The notes: generated from the letters alone by a model not told the origin. DNA of 64,000 nt from Leucosporidium creatinivorum (GCA_001600635.1 BCKL01000034.1:124001-188000), one strand, 5' to 3'; positions 9,716 to 22,619 are shown, counted from the first letter of the stretch. A program made the numbers and translations.

Positions 9716-12700
9716 ATGCCCTCGAGCACCATGGACCAGGCATCAGCGCCCACGCTCTATCCCGAGCAAGCCATCGACCAAGAGGCTACCGTCTACGCAC
9801 TCGAACTACAGGACAATGGCTCTCCTTCCCTTCCCAAGACGGTGAGCTCCCCTCTCCTGCTCTCTGTACTCGATTCATCCTGATTTTCGACCCGCCTTGG
9901 GGACTCCGCAAACCAGCTCGTGCGCCTCCCGCCTCCCCTCGTCCCTTACATCTTCCGCATCACCCTCGATGCCGGCACTACTGCTTCTAGGAATGGTGTC
10001 CTTTACACCAACTTCCCTCTCGATGGCTCGACTTTTAAGCGCGAGAAGTTTCACGAGACGAGGTGCGTCGCTTCGCGAGTTGGAGAAAGGACGGATAACG
10101 TGCGGAGGGGCTGATTCGGATTCATGTACAGGCTCCCGCAAGACTTCTCGAAACCCTTCGAGATTGATTTGACTGTATGTAGACTTTTTAACGCGCCGCA
10201 GGAGCTCGCATCGCTAATCTCGGCGCTTCAATAGATCACCACCGCCGGCGCCTTCGAGTACCACATCGAGCACGATGGCCCGCTCGGTCGCGTCAAGTGC
10301 GAGCCCGGATACTTTATCGTCGAGCCCTCCCTGTCGATCCCCGCCCGCACCCCCATCCTCGGCGAGGACTTCTCGGTCCTCCCCCCAGGAAAGGGAGGAG
10401 TCGTCACCTCGGACCTCATCTCGCTCCCTCTCGACGGCCTCGTTATCCAGTCGGTCATCGCCAAATGGATGGGCACTCTCGACGAGTGGGTCCCGCACCT
10501 CGACCAGATGCGCGACCGTGGATACAACATGCTGCACTACACGCCGTTGCAGCAGCGAGGAGAGTCGGGCTCGCCCTACTCGATTTACGATCAGCTGCAA
10601 TTTGATGATGCGCTGTTCCAGGTGGGGACGAAGGGAGATGCCAAGGTCAAGGAGATGAGCAAGTGGACCAAGAGGATCAGGGAGGAGTGGGGTATGCTCG
10701 GAATGATGGACGTCGTGCTCAACCACACGGCCAACAACAGCCCGTGGCTGCAGGAGCACCCCGATGCAGGTGAGGAGCAACCGATCTCCAGTGCGAGAAG
10801 AGGCTAACCCTTCACCGAACAGGCTACAACGTCCTCAACTCGCCTCATCTCGAGGGAGCGCTCGAGCTCGACTCGGCCCTCCTCGACTTCTCGTCGTCCC
10901 TCACCTCGCGCGGTCTCCCTACCGACCTTAAGACCGTCGCGGATCTGGACAAGATCATCGAAGTCATGACCAACGAGATCCTCCCCTCGCTCAAGCTCTA
11001 CGAGTTCTACGTCCTCGACGTCAAAGCCCAAGTCGCCGCCTTCTCGGCCGCCTGGCCCAAAGCCACCTCCGCAACTCCCTCCTCTTCCACCGCGGACCTC
11101 ACCTCCCTCTCCTCCAAGGACCTCGCCGACACGTTCGCGATCCAGTGCCTCCCGCCCAACTGGGACCAGCTCGGCGCTCGCTTCCACGCTCAAGTCGACG
11201 TCAAGGCCGCCATTCCCTTCGTCTCGAGCCTCATTGGCACGAAGCCTAGTGCCGAGTCTCTCGAGGCTGCGGTCAAGGCTTACACCAAGGTTCTCGATGG
11301 AGTCAACTTGCCCCGCTACGAGCAGTTCGACGAGGATACCAAGGCCATCATCGAGAACACCAAGAACAGGGCGCGCTACACTCGGATTGACGCTGATGGA
11401 CCCAAGTTCGGTCCCATCACCGACAAGTGAGTTCATCCCTTTCCCCCAGCCTCGCCATCGCTAACCTCTCCCTTCTCGCAGATCCCCCCTCATCGAATCC
11501 CTCTTCACCCGTCTCCCCGCCAACTCCCTCACCGCATCGCACGACCCGCGCTCCCTCGCCCTCGCCAACAACGGCTGGATCTGGGACGCCAACCCCCTCG
11601 TCAACTTTGCCGGCGCCTCGTCGCGCACCTACATCCGAAGGGACTTGATCGTCTGGGGCGATTGTGTCAAGTTGCGCTATGGCGACAAGAAGGAGGATAG
11701 CCCCTGGCTTTGGGGTTATATGACCAAGTATGTCGAGCAGTTGGCGGGCATGTTTGATGGCTTCCGACTCGATAATGCTCATTCGACGCCGGTGCACGTC
11801 GGCGAGTACCTCCTCGATGCGGCGAGGAGGGTCAACCCCGACCTCTACGTCTGCGCCGAGCTGTTCACAGGGAGTCAGGAGTTGGACTTGCACTTCGTTT
11901 GCCGTCTGGGGCTCAACAGCTTGATTCGCGAGGCGATGAGTGAGTTTCGCAGATTGATTCTCGGCGATGAGTTGAGGGAGGAGCGCGCTGACCTCGTTCC
12001 TTTTGGCGCAGACTCCAACAGCCCGAAGGAGGAGAGTGGTCTGCTCTACAACTACGGCCTCGGCAAGCCTATCGGTATGTATCTCGCCCTGTTCCCCCCT
12101 CCTCTTCCGCTCGCTAACGGCGCTCTCTCGGCTCACCAGGCTCAATGGACACCGACTGCCTCGCCACCCGCTCGTCCGTCACCCTCCTCGGCGTCAACCG
12201 CCCCTGCAAGATCGTCCCCCTCTCCGGCTCGACCCCGCACGCCTTCCTCATGGACTGCACGCACGACAACCAATCGCCCCTCGATAAACGCTCGGCCGAG
12301 GACGCTCTCGCCACCGGCGCGCTCGTCACGTTTGCCCATGCGGCGGTGGGGAGTAATAGGGGATTCGATGATTTGTATCCCAAGTTGTTGGATGTCGTTA
12401 GTGAGACGAGGAGGTATGAGGTGGCGAGTGTGGACGCCGGGATCGGGGGAGTCAAGAGGCTGTTGAACCATTTGCACACGGAGTTGGTTTTGGATGATGG
12501 GATTGAGGGTCACTTTAGTGAGGAGGGAGAGGTGAGTCGTCGATTTCGGTCGGAGATGGAGCCGTTCGGGCGCCGAGTTGACCCTTCGCTTTGCTCTTGA
12601 CCCATCGCAGTACATCACCGCCCACCGCGTCAACCCCGTCACCCACAAGGGATACCTCCTCGTCGCTCGTACCGCCTTCTCGAAGGGTGGTAGCAAGTCT

Positions 12701-15599
12701 CGTGCTCCCAGTGCGTTCAAAACCCATTCTCTCTTCTCGCGCTTCTCGGCTGACCTTTTCGCCCCTCCACAGTCGCCCCCATCCGCCTCGACGGCACCTC
12801 CGTCAAGTTCATCGCCGGGGCCCTCCCCTCCATCCTCTCCGCCGAACCTCGCGACACCAAGTCCACTCTCCGCGGTCTCGACGCCAAGATCGACTCGCCC
12901 GCCGAGCCGGTCGTTCCCACCGTCAAGAAGGACGCCAATGGCCTCTCGTACTCGGAGATTGTAGTTCCCGACACTTTCCCTCCTGGAAGTGTCCTTGTCT
13001 TTGCTACTTGGATGGACCACCTCAAGGCCGACCTTGATGAGTTCTGCGCCAAGGGAGCGGAGAAGGCGTTCAAGGAGCTCGACCTCGTGGACCTCAACTC
13101 GGCCATCTACCGTGCCGATGGAGAGGAGCGTGATGCTGGTGAGTCGGTGCCCTCTTGAGTTCTCTGTTCGTTCGCTGATCTCACCTCCTTCCTCAGTCGG
13201 CGGCGATGGAGTTTACGCCGTTCCTGGCATGTCGCCTCTCGTCTACTGCGGTCTCCAGGGATGGATGCACCCTCTCACCCACATCATGAAGCACAACGAC
13301 CTCGGACACCCTCTCGCCGCTCACCTTCGCGCCGGACCGTGGGCGTTGAACTACGTCGTCTCGCGCCTCGAGAAGTGAGCTTCTCCTCACTCGCTCGACT
13401 ACTAGGAACACAGACTGACTTCTCGAGCTGCTACAGGCAACTCGACGTCCTTCCTCGTCTCGGCGCGCCCGCCGCCTGGTTCAAGGAGCGCTTCGACCTC
13501 GTCAAGAAGCACGTCCCTCCCTTCCTCATGCCCAAGTACTTTGCGATGATCATCAACGTCGCCTACAAGGCCGCTACGGATCGCGCGCTCTCCCTCTGCG
13601 CTCCCCTCGTTCGTGAGGGAACGAGCTTCACCGCTCGCCTCGGCCTTTCGTCGATCCAGATGCTCGGTCAGGTCCGCTCGGCGAGCTTGGATCCGTTCAA
13701 GTCGACGCCTTCGCTCGCTGCTGGACTTCCTCATTTTACCGCTGGGGTGCGTACCATCTCTGGAGGTAGACAGAGCCATAGCTGACCCGTCTTTCGATTC
13801 GCAGTGGGCTCGCACTTGGGGACGCGACGTCTTCATCTCGCTTCGCGGTCTCTTCCTCGTGACCGGCCAATACTCTGCTGCTCGCGAGCACATCCTCGCT
13901 TTCTCCTCGGTTCTCAAGCACGGTCTCGTCCCCAACCTCCTCGTACATCGTTCGAGTTCGCTTTCTCGCCGAGCTTGTCGCTGACCTTCCCTTCTCATTT
14001 CGCAGGACTCGGGCAAGACGCCTCGCTACAACTGCCGCGATGGACCGTGGTTCATGCTCCAGAACATCCAGGACTACGTCAACATGGCTCCCAATGGCCT
14101 CGACCTCCTCGCCGACAAGGTCAAGCGCCGCTTCCCGCTCAACGACGAGTGGGTCTCGTTCGACGACGCCAAGGCCTACCAAGTCGAGTCTACCGTCGCC
14201 GATGTCATCCAGGAGGTCCTGCAGCGTCACGCCGAGGGTATCCACTTCCGCGAGTACAACGCCGGACCCAACCTCGACATGCAGATGACCGACAACGGCT
14301 TCAACATCGACATTGAGGTTGACTGGAAGACGGGCATGCTCTACGGAGGTAACGCCGACAACTGTGGAACGTGGCAGGACAAGATGGTGCGTTTCTTTCT
14401 GTGTTCCTCGACGCCGCCGAGCGGAGCTGACCTTCCTCCGTTTCGTAGGGCGAGAGTGCCAAGGCCGGCAACAAGGGACGTCCGGGCTCGCCTCGCGACG
14501 GAGCTGATGTCGAGATCATCGGTCTCCTCAAGTCGGCTCTTCGCTGGGTCGCTGAGCTGTCAGCGAAGGGCAAGTTCCCCCACGAGGGAGTCGAGGCAAC
14601 GGGTGAGTTCGATCTTCTCGCTCAGGCAGAGGACTGAGCTGACGGCTCTCTTTCATAGTCGACGGAGTCAAGAAGCAGGTCACCTACAGCGAGTGGGCTG
14701 ACCTCATTCAGAACTCGTTCGAGCGCCTCTTCTACGTCCCTCTTGGTGAGCTCCTCCTCGCTCGGCGTCGCCCTTCGCGTCGCTTACCATTCTCCCGCTT
14801 CCGCAGACCCCAAGGAGGACGTCAACTACTCCATCAAGCCCGAGCTCGTCGCCCGCCGCGGGATCTACAAGGATGTGCAGGGCACGCCCGCCGGCCGCGA
14901 CCGCGCCGACTACCAGCTCCGAGGCAACTTCCCCATCGCCATGTCGGTCGCGCCCGAGCTCTTCGACCCCAAGCACGCTCTCGAGGCACTCAAGATCTAC
15001 GAGGAGGTCCTCGTCGGTCCGCTGGGAGTCAAGACGCTCGACCCGGCCGATCCTGATTACCGAGGTGAGCGCCGAGCTCGGTGTCGCGAGCGCTGCAACG
15101 AGGCTGACTCGGTTCTTGTACAGGCGACTACGACAACTCGAACGACTCGAACGATGCTCATGTAGCTAAAGGCTGGAACTACCACCAAGGCCCGGAATGG
15201 GTCTGGCCCATCGGGTTCTACCTTCGCGCTCTTCTCATCTTCGACCTGCAAGTCGGAGAGGGTGCGAAAGTAAGTTTCATAGCTCATCTACCCCTAACTC
15301 GCACATCGCTGACAAGTTCTGTTGCGACTCTTGCTCACCAACAGGACCCCAACTCGACCTATCATCACATCCACCGGCTGCTCGCGAAGCACCGCGAGCA
15401 CATCCGTGATGATGCGTGGGCCGGATTGCCTGAGCTCACCAATGCCGAGGGAGCGCCATGCTTTGACTCGTGCGACACGCAGGTGCGTCCAGAATCAATC
15501 CCCAAACCCATTCCGAACTGACTTGCCCTTCTCTCTCAGGCCTGGTCGACTTCGACCATCCTCGATGTCCTCGACGACATTGCTCGCGCTCAAAAATAG
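9716..15599 (+). CDS. GDB1: glycogen debranching enzyme (4-alpha-glucanotransferase / amylo-1,6-glucosidase)
   Basis: Bifunctional cytosolic enzyme that moves maltotriosyl units and then hydrolyses the alpha-1,6 branch glucose during glycogen breakdown. The N-terminal domain includes [19 protein letters not shown]. The GH13-type transferase half shows [15 protein letters not shown], the nucleophile region [19 protein letters not shown] and the acid/base region [14 protein letters not shown]. The glucosidase half (GH133) shows [40 protein letters not shown] and [20 protein letters not shown], and the protein ends near [18 protein letters not shown]. About 18 exons and roughly 1,500 residues fit the family. 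ATG 9716 is used; a second in-frame Met lies five codons later. The 3' end from about 15,345 is duplicated near 20,030. Confidence 0.95.
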
Positions 15600-15760
15600 A
15601 CGGAGGAGTCGGAGAAATGGACTGTAGATGTGACTTGGACTTGCTGTACATGGACGTTGCTTTGCCTTTCCCCTTCGGCGCGAGTTGAGAGAGCTCGGCG
15701 AAGAGCACGCGATCAATGAGCTCTGCGTCGTCTTCTGAACCCTCTCTTACCATTTCTGGG
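15345..15760. repeat. direct repeat A, parent copy (GDB1 3' end and flank)
   Basis: This segment recurs in the same orientation at about 20,030-20,445, a shift of 4,685 bases. Positions 15,360-15,549 are identical by eye to the other copy, across the end of one exon, a whole intron and the start of the last exon. Similarity then decays through the 3' flank (TTCGGCGCGAGTTGAGAGAG still shared). Confidence 0.85.
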
Positions 15761-16051
15761 CAGCATTCGATCTCCCTAAATCTCACCTCTCGCCCGAGTA
15801 AGCTGTTCGGCTCGACTTGAAGGAATCCTGGGAGTATCGAAAGAGCTCCGACGCCGAACGAGGAGGTGCGCCGAGCTTTGTGGACCACTGAGCAGCAAGA
15901 GTGTAGAGCCACTCATCTAGATTCATTACTACCTTCGAGCACTCGCATCTCGAAGCCTTCGCTACAGGAATCGCCGAACGGGGCAACGCACGCTTCGGCA
16001 CTGCTTGCCCTTCTCCCTCATTCCTCCTCGTCTTCACCACCAAGAGCCGCA
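15600..16051. other. spacer between GDB1 and the transcription factor gene
   Basis: The first 160 bases are GDB1 3' flank shared with the copy at 20,283-20,445. The remainder is probably promoter and leader of the downstream gene, with a GCTACAGG word near 15,962. No gene is supported on either strand. Confidence 0.5.
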
Positions 16052-19000
16052 ATGAACGGCCAGTCGAAACCGCACCCTTTGGCCAACCTCGAAGCTGCTG
16101 CTCGACAATCCTACGCGCCGTCCCAGCTGCTTCGCCAACAGCCATCAGCTGCTTATCCTCCGGCTCAGCATCGCCCACCGCAGCCAGCTTCCTCGTACCC
16201 TGCAGCCCCGCAACCTGCTCGCCAACTTTCGAATCACAGTGAACTTGTCATCTCGCCCTCGTCGAACGATTCATCGCCTGCAGCAGGGGCAGCGGGATCA
16301 GCAGCCTCGAACGGAACGGGCGCAGGAGCAGCGATGGGACTAGGAGCAGCCGGTGCGGGCAGACCTCAGAGTAGCGGAGGATCGCAGGCTGTACCAGTCA
16401 AGCGTACGACGATGGAGGATGACAATGGCGAGCGGAAGAAGTCGAGGCAAGCGTTGAGCTGCTCCGAGTGCAAGGTGCGTAGCGAGGCCGCTGGTCTGCT
16501 GCTGAGGCTACAGGCTGATCCTCGTATTGTCCTGCAGAGGAGAAAGATCAAGTGTGACCGCAAGGTGAGTCTCGGCGATGAGCTGGCGAGGTGAGTGCTC
16601 GGACGCTGAGTCCTTGTCGGCTTTAACAGGTCCCTTGCGAGGCTTGTGTCAAGCGTGGAAATCCTTCAGCATGTAGCTGGGAAGACGCCAAAATCGACCC
16701 TGTCCCGTAGGTCACCGCCTCGTCTCAGCAGCCCGCGCCGAAGCTCACTTCTCCTTTCTCATCGCAGGCAACCTTTCGCCCTCGTCGGCGACCTCCACAA
16801 GATTGCTGAACGTCTCGCAAGCGTCGAAGCTTTCCTCCAAACCCTTCCCCCAGAGCTACGCGTCCATGCGCCCAAGCCTCACTTCCTCGAGATTGGCTCG
16901 GCGGCGCTCAACGGGTCGGCGGCACTCAAGGGACCGATGCCCCATCCTGCGCTAGCTCAAACGGCAGACCGTGATGACGATACAGCTGCTAGTAGTGATG
17001 TAGGCTGATGGCCCGGGCGAGGTGTTCTTCTCGAGCTGACGCCGATTCTTTTCGCAGATGGAGGACGCCGCTCTCGCTCTCGAAGGAGCCGCCTTCTCGA
17101 TGCGTGCGCCAGGTCCTCATCGCTACCGTCCCATCGAAAGTGTACCGTTCCTCGAGAATTCTACCACTTACGGCGCCGGATGTGCCTCCCTCCGCGCTCC
17201 TCGGCGCAACGATGGCCACGACAACGCTCAACCACAGCGCGAGCTCACCAGCGCCTACACCTGCATTATTGCCGAGCCCATGATCGTGGATAATGCTGCT
17301 ATCGCTGCAGCTCAAATGGGCTTGGATATCGACGTCGATGCTGAGAGTGAGTCTGCGGCGCTCGTCTCGCTTCAGATGCTGTCTCGTCCTCAGCCGAGCT
17401 GACCTTTCGCACTACAGCGCTACCTGGAGTCTGGAAGGCCGCCCTCGAGCGGACCATCAGGCCTCTACCGGTGTCCAGGGACATCAGCTCGGCGCTCGTC
17501 GCCGCCTACTTCGACCGAGTCAACTGGATGCACTCTATGCTCCATCGGGAGACGTTCCTCGCCGAACACGACTTCTACTGGAGCCTCGTCGACACCGGCC
17601 GCCAGCTCGAGACATGCCCAATTTGGTTGGCCCTCTACAGCCTCGTCCTCGCTCTCGCCTTCGACGCTTCCATCGCCGACTTCGACCAGAGTGAGAAGAT
17701 CGAACGAGATCCCGTGCAGGCAACAAAGCTCTACGCCGTCGCGCACCGCCTTCTCGACCTCGGCGACTGGCGCGGCCGACCTCAAGTGCGCTCGGTGTAC
17801 ACCATCCTCATGATCGCCCAGTTCCAACAGCTCTGCGCCAGCACCGTCGGCGGACAAGCGACTCGCTTCCTCTCGCTTATCGCCGGCGCCGTTAGGATCG
17901 CCCAAATCCTCGGCCTCCACCAACTCGGGAGCTCGGACGAGTCGATGCCGCCGGACGATGCCGCCTGGCCACCCGGCAAGAACTCGATGAAGCGACAGGC
18001 GGCCATTCGTCTGTGGTGGATACTGGCATTCCTCGATAGCATGTCGAGCTACACTCAGCTCAAAGCCTACGTAAGTTCGGCAGGAAGGAGCGGGAGTTCA
18101 CCGTACGGTGCGAGTCGACGGCGTTTCGGAGGGTGGTAGGCGTTCGAACTCACGCTGATGCTTCTTCTTGACTCACAGATGATCAACATCGACCACGTCT
18201 TGACCCCTCAGATCGCCAATGTCGACTTTGAAGATCTGTCGCCGACCGAGTGGAGGGTTCAGGAGAAACCTCGCTCCGTCACCACCGATGGCACCTTCGA
18301 CTACTTCAAGTGCCAGATCGGTCTCCAGTGAGCATGACGCTTCTTCTTTGTGAGTCGCTGCTGACCGCTCGACTCGTAGGTCTCGCAAGGTCATCGACAA
18401 GCTCGTCACGCACGCCTCATCCTTCAGCTACGACACCGTTCTCGAGCTCGACCGCGAGTATCGCGACGTTCTGGCTCAGATCCCAGCAGAAGACGTGGAG
18501 CGAGAAGCGGCAAAGCCTCACTTGAGGTGGAAACGGTGAGCTTGTGTCTCGGCGAAGCTTCGGCGTCGGAGATACTAGCTGACGCCGTTCAACATACAGT
18601 CTCGTCTGTGCAGAGGCGATACAGAGTCGCATCTGTCGCCTCCACCGACCATTCCTCACTCGCGGTTTCAACCCTGGCAGCCGGTTCGCCTTCTCCGCCG
18701 AGAAGTGTGTGGAAGCGGCCCAGTACGTCGTCTCGAACGTCAAGATCATCGTTGGCTGGTCTCCAAACGCGTGGTTCATCTTCTCGCATGCCCTCGGCGC
18801 CACCATTGTCCTCTTCGCCGATCTCTTCCAGTACGTTTGTCGTAGTCAGTCGTCGCTGATCCTCTGCTGACCTCGGACATCGAACAGTGCCATCGACAAG
18901 GACGCCAGTGAGCAGGTCATTGAGAGCAAAAAGTAAGTCCACTAAGTCTTCAGAGCGCGAGACGCGCGAAGGCATGCTCGGCGAAAGACAGACGCTGACT

Positions 19001-19813
19001 CTACTGCCACAGGAACGTCCTCGTCAAGGCCTTCGACATCTTCAGCAGTCATTCTCAGATCAGTGCGCCTGGTCTGCGTGTCATCGTACAGCAGGGGCGA
19101 CGCATCATGAGGTACGTTTCGCCGCCCCGTCTCGTCGAGAGAGAATGTTGACCGGTCACTCCCACTCAAAGCGGTCTCTTCATGGTGGAGGAGAAGCGAC
19201 GAGCTACGCGAGCGGCATGTACCCTCTCCAACACCACTCCGGCACAGCCTGCCGAGTCCTTCGCTCAAGTGAGTTTGCCTTGACAGCTCGTCGCCTCGAC
19301 TTCGCTGACCGGAGCACGATCTTGCAGGTCCTCGAACGCATCTCGCGCGAGATTGAGATCTTATCCGCTCAAGACCCACCTCCAACAAGTTTCCCCGCAA
19401 CTTCTTCGACGCTCAATCCATCGCCGCTCTTCCCAATGCCGATCCCCTCGTCCTTCCTCGCTCCGCCAGTCAACGACCCTATCTCGCAAGAGATCTTCGG
19501 AGGTAGTAACGACATCTTCGCCAGCCAGTTCTATCGAGACCTCGGGCTGCCGCCGTCTACCGCAGGAGGAGGAGGGAGCGGAGTCCCAGCAACGGCGGGC
19601 GGCGATGGCTGGTCGGCGACGCCCTCGACCTTTGATTTCTGGTCGCAGGGCACGGGAAGTAGCGGAGGAACGGGTATTACGCCTCCCGACTTCTCCTTCT
19701 TGAGCGGGACGAACGATTGGGGAGCGGGAGGAGAAGCTCTTGACTTCGGCGCCGTCGATACGAACGCGCTGGCTGCAAATGCGCTGCTGGATCAGCTGGC
19801 TGGAACTTGGTAG
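16052..19813 (+). CDS. Zn2Cys6 fungal transcription factor with Fungal_trans domain
   Basis: Predicted nuclear DNA-binding regulator of about 900 residues. After a Gln/Ala/Ser-rich N-terminus, a binuclear zinc cluster is assembled across three exons at about 16,455-16,680. Spliced, its six cysteines follow C-x2-C-x6-C-x5-C-x2-C-x8-C (CSEC, KIKC, PCEAC, SAC), the Gal4-type pattern. A linker with IAERLASVEAFLQTLPPELR suggests a short coiled coil. The middle-homology domain is seen in AAYFDRVNWMHSMLHRETFL, ALYSLVLALAFDAS and RIAQILGLHQLG. The C-terminal region is Gly/Ser/Asp-rich, as in activation domains. Target genes are not readable from sequence. It lies between two copies of the GDB1 3' end. 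Confidence 0.88.
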
Positions 19814-20029
19814 ATGGTAAAGGCACACATTTGTATCGTGATGGATTTTAGTCGCCATAGAGCATAGAAGAGCGAGACTGAGAGGCGAGAGAGTCTCGGC
19901 TGGCTGCTTTGCGAACGCCGAGCTCGCTCTTCTCAGCTTCGAGCCGAACTTGGGGAGGTGCAAGAGTGCGACTCGCACCCTTCACTTGCTCTCTCACTCA
20001 TCGCTGACGGGTCTCTCGCTCTTCCACAG

Positions 20030-20445
20030 GACTGCAATATCTCGTATCATCACATCCACCGGCTGCTCGCGAAGCACCGCGAGCACATCCGTGATGATGC
20101 GTGGGCCGGATTGCCTGAGCTCACCAATGCCGAGGGAGCGCCATGCTTTGACTCGTGCGACACGCAGGTGCGTCCAGAATCAATCCCCAAACCCATTCCG
20201 AACTGACTTGCCCTTCTCTCTCAGGCCTGGTCGAGTTCGACCATCCTCGACGTCCTCGACGACATTGCTCGCGCTCAAAAAGAGACGCAGGAAGAGGAGA
20301 ATTGGACTGTAGATGTGGTTTGAACTTGCTGTACATGGACTTAGCTTTGCCTTTCCCCTTCGGCGCGAGTTGAGAGAGCTCGGCGAAGAGCACCGGGACG
20401 ATCAAGGAGCTCTGGGTCGTCTCCCGGACCTTCTCTCCTCGAAAT
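20030..20445 (+). pseudogene. direct repeat A, second copy: isolated GDB1 3' end
   Basis: Contains only the last coding portion of GDB1 ([20 protein letters not shown] onward), the intervening intron and some 3' flank, with no upstream enzyme sequence. Positions 20,045-20,234 match GDB1 exactly by eye. The position of the parental TAG is GAG here, so the copied frame stays open for about a dozen more codons (ETQEEENWTVDVV) before TGA. Because the intron is present, it arose by DNA-level duplication rather than from mRNA. It cannot make a debranching enzyme; transcription is unknown. Confidence 0.85.
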
Positions 20446-20497
20446 CAGTAGCTCGACTGGACTACATACATACTTGCGAAGGACCCTCAAGCGCACT

Positions 20498-22503
20498 CTA
20501 CCAACGACTAACAGCCTCCTTGCCTCCATCGAACTTCTCCAAATCCTTCTTCCACAGCTCACTGTGACCCCACTTGCCTATCAGCCTCTTGAGCTCCATC
20601 TTCTGCTCCCTCAACGGCCTCTCCAGCTCATCACCGCCGTACACATCGCCGAACATCTCCTCCAAAGCGGGCTTCTTGGACTTCTCGGCCTTGTTGAACT
20701 CGACCATAATGGCCTTGCGCTGCTCGGCTTTGGTTGACTCCTCGAGCTCGGCGGACCACAGGGGTGTGGTCAGGGATTCGAGGTAACGGCGGAGGCGGAA
20801 CATGGGCGAGTCGAGCTTCTTGATGCTGTCGACCGCGGCGGTCGAGCGGTAGGCGCTGGAGTCGTCCGAACTATTGAGGATTGGACGTCAGCATGAGTTG
20901 CCGAAGAGAGGGGCGAGTGATTTGAGAAGCGCTGCCATATACTCACGTCGAGTGGTGACCGACTCGGTAGCTCATCGCCTGCGCCGAAATCAGAGTCAGC
21001 TCGGTGTCAAATGGCAGGCAGAGAAGGCCAACGAGATCAACTTACCTCAATCAAGATGGGCTTCTGTCCCTCGACCGCTCGCTTGCGAGCCTCGACGCAG
21101 GCAAGGTAGACGGCGATTGGGTCGTTTCCGTCGACTGTGGGCCAAGCTCGTCAGTGCGGACGACGTAGACCAAGAAGGCCGCCGAGCTTACCTCGGACAG
21201 TCTCGATACCGTATCCCGGTCCTCGAGCAGCGATACCGTCTCCATGGTACTGCTGAGCGGCCGGAGTCGAGATGGCGAATCTGGCGATGCGGCGCCGAGG
21301 TCAGCTCGTGTCGCCAGGGAGCAGCAGTCTATGCACTCAGCAAACGCACCCGTTGTTCTATGTTTCAAAGTTAGTGTCAGCGAGTGAGCGGCTAATGAAA
21401 TGAGCCGGCGGACTCACCCGAACGAAAAAGATGGTGGGGCCGCCGAGCACGCTCGCCACTGGGAAGGAAGCAGGTAGATCAGCAGATGCCACCGCTACAG
21501 AAAGAGAGATCTACTCACTGTTCAATCCTGCGTGGAAGTCACCCTCGCTCGTCGCTCCCTCGCCCATGTAGACGACGACACAGTTGTTCTCCTTGCCCGG
21601 CGTTGATTTGAGAGCGTAGGCAGCTCCGGCGCCTTGAGGAATCTGGGTGCCGAGAGGAGAAGAGATGGTGTGGAAGTGATGCTTGCTCGAGCCGTAGTGG
21701 ATCGGCATCTGACGTCCTTTCGTCGCTTCGTCGTCGACCGAGGAGAAGACCTGGGCCATCAGGCTCGAGAGACTGTAGGACAATAGTCGGTGAGCTTTCG
21801 AGGTAGCGATACAAGAAGCGCCACTACTCACGGGTAGTCGCGCCAGATCAGAACTCCGACCTCTGCGAAACGCAACGAATCAGCCCCGCTTCCGACTCTG
21901 CGCCGAGCAAGCCGAGCTCACCTCGGTACTGAGCGAAGACCTCATCGTCGAGCGCCCAAGCAGCAGCAGATCCCACAACGGCTGCAAGAGCGATTCAGAT
22001 TAGCTAGAGCTCTTTTCTGCTTCCCTACAGCCTCTCCGAGAGAAGCCGTCGGATGTGGAGCTCGAGCGGCCGGACGCACCTCCCTCCTCGCCGTACGAGG
22101 TCATGTAGAACGAGATCCCTACAGGCAAAGGTCAGCGATGTAGCGGATTGTATCTGCGGTCCTACTCACTCCCTTGGCGCTGAGAAGACGAGAGGATGGT
22201 GTCCATGAGGGGCAAGAAGGCCTGCGTGCGATACATCTTGACGAGCACCTCGTCGGGGATGGCCTGCACCTTCTCGCGCCATTCAGCAGGGATGTCAGGT
22301 AGCAGCTTTCCCTCCCCATCCAGCACACGGAACGCTGGGATCGTCCCTTCGTGTACTTTGTCGATGAAGACTGGCGAGTGCGAAACCGAGGTGAGCGGGC
22401 TGAGGCGAGCGACTGATGAGGTGGTGAAGGCCGCCGAGTAGCGTAACGGTGAGGTAGAAGGCTGTGCCCTCTTCAGCGAGCGTGCGAGTGTCCTGGGAAG
22501 CAT
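20498..22503 (-). CDS. branched-chain 2-oxoacid dehydrogenase E1 alpha subunit, mitochondrial
   Basis: E1 alpha of the branched-chain keto-acid dehydrogenase complex, which decarboxylates valine-, leucine- and isoleucine-derived keto acids in the mitochondrial matrix using thiamine diphosphate. An Arg/Ser-rich presequence ([19 protein letters not shown]) precedes [15 protein letters not shown] and [20 protein letters not shown]. Family-specific blocks are [29 protein letters not shown] and [19 protein letters not shown]. The ThDP motif runs from [15 protein letters not shown] to NNGFAIST. The phosphorylation loop reads [17 protein letters not shown], which separates it from pyruvate dehydrogenase. 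About eleven exons; start at ATG 22503. No E1 beta gene is nearby. Confidence 0.92.
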
Positions 22504-22619
22504 GTCGAAGTGAGCAGAGCGAGTTGGCGGAGGAAGGGAGTCCCACGGGGTGCGAGAGCTCGAGCTCCACCTCTGAGGTGCGAAGGCCCGCCGGATGAAT
22601 GTCGACGCTCTTCCTGCAC

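Noticed and set aside
10214-11436. Long minus-strand open frames (188 and 210 codons) opposite GDB1
   Set aside because: They mirror the codon pattern of a confidently identified enzyme on the other strand and encode low-complexity Val/Glu/Arg sequence.
12142-14245. Long minus-strand open frames under the second half of GDB1
   Set aside because: Antisense shadows of conserved GDB1 exons with no recognisable motif.
20030-20445. Retroposed GDB1 copy
   Set aside because: The copy keeps the intron and 3' flanking DNA and has no poly-A tract, so an mRNA-derived origin is excluded.
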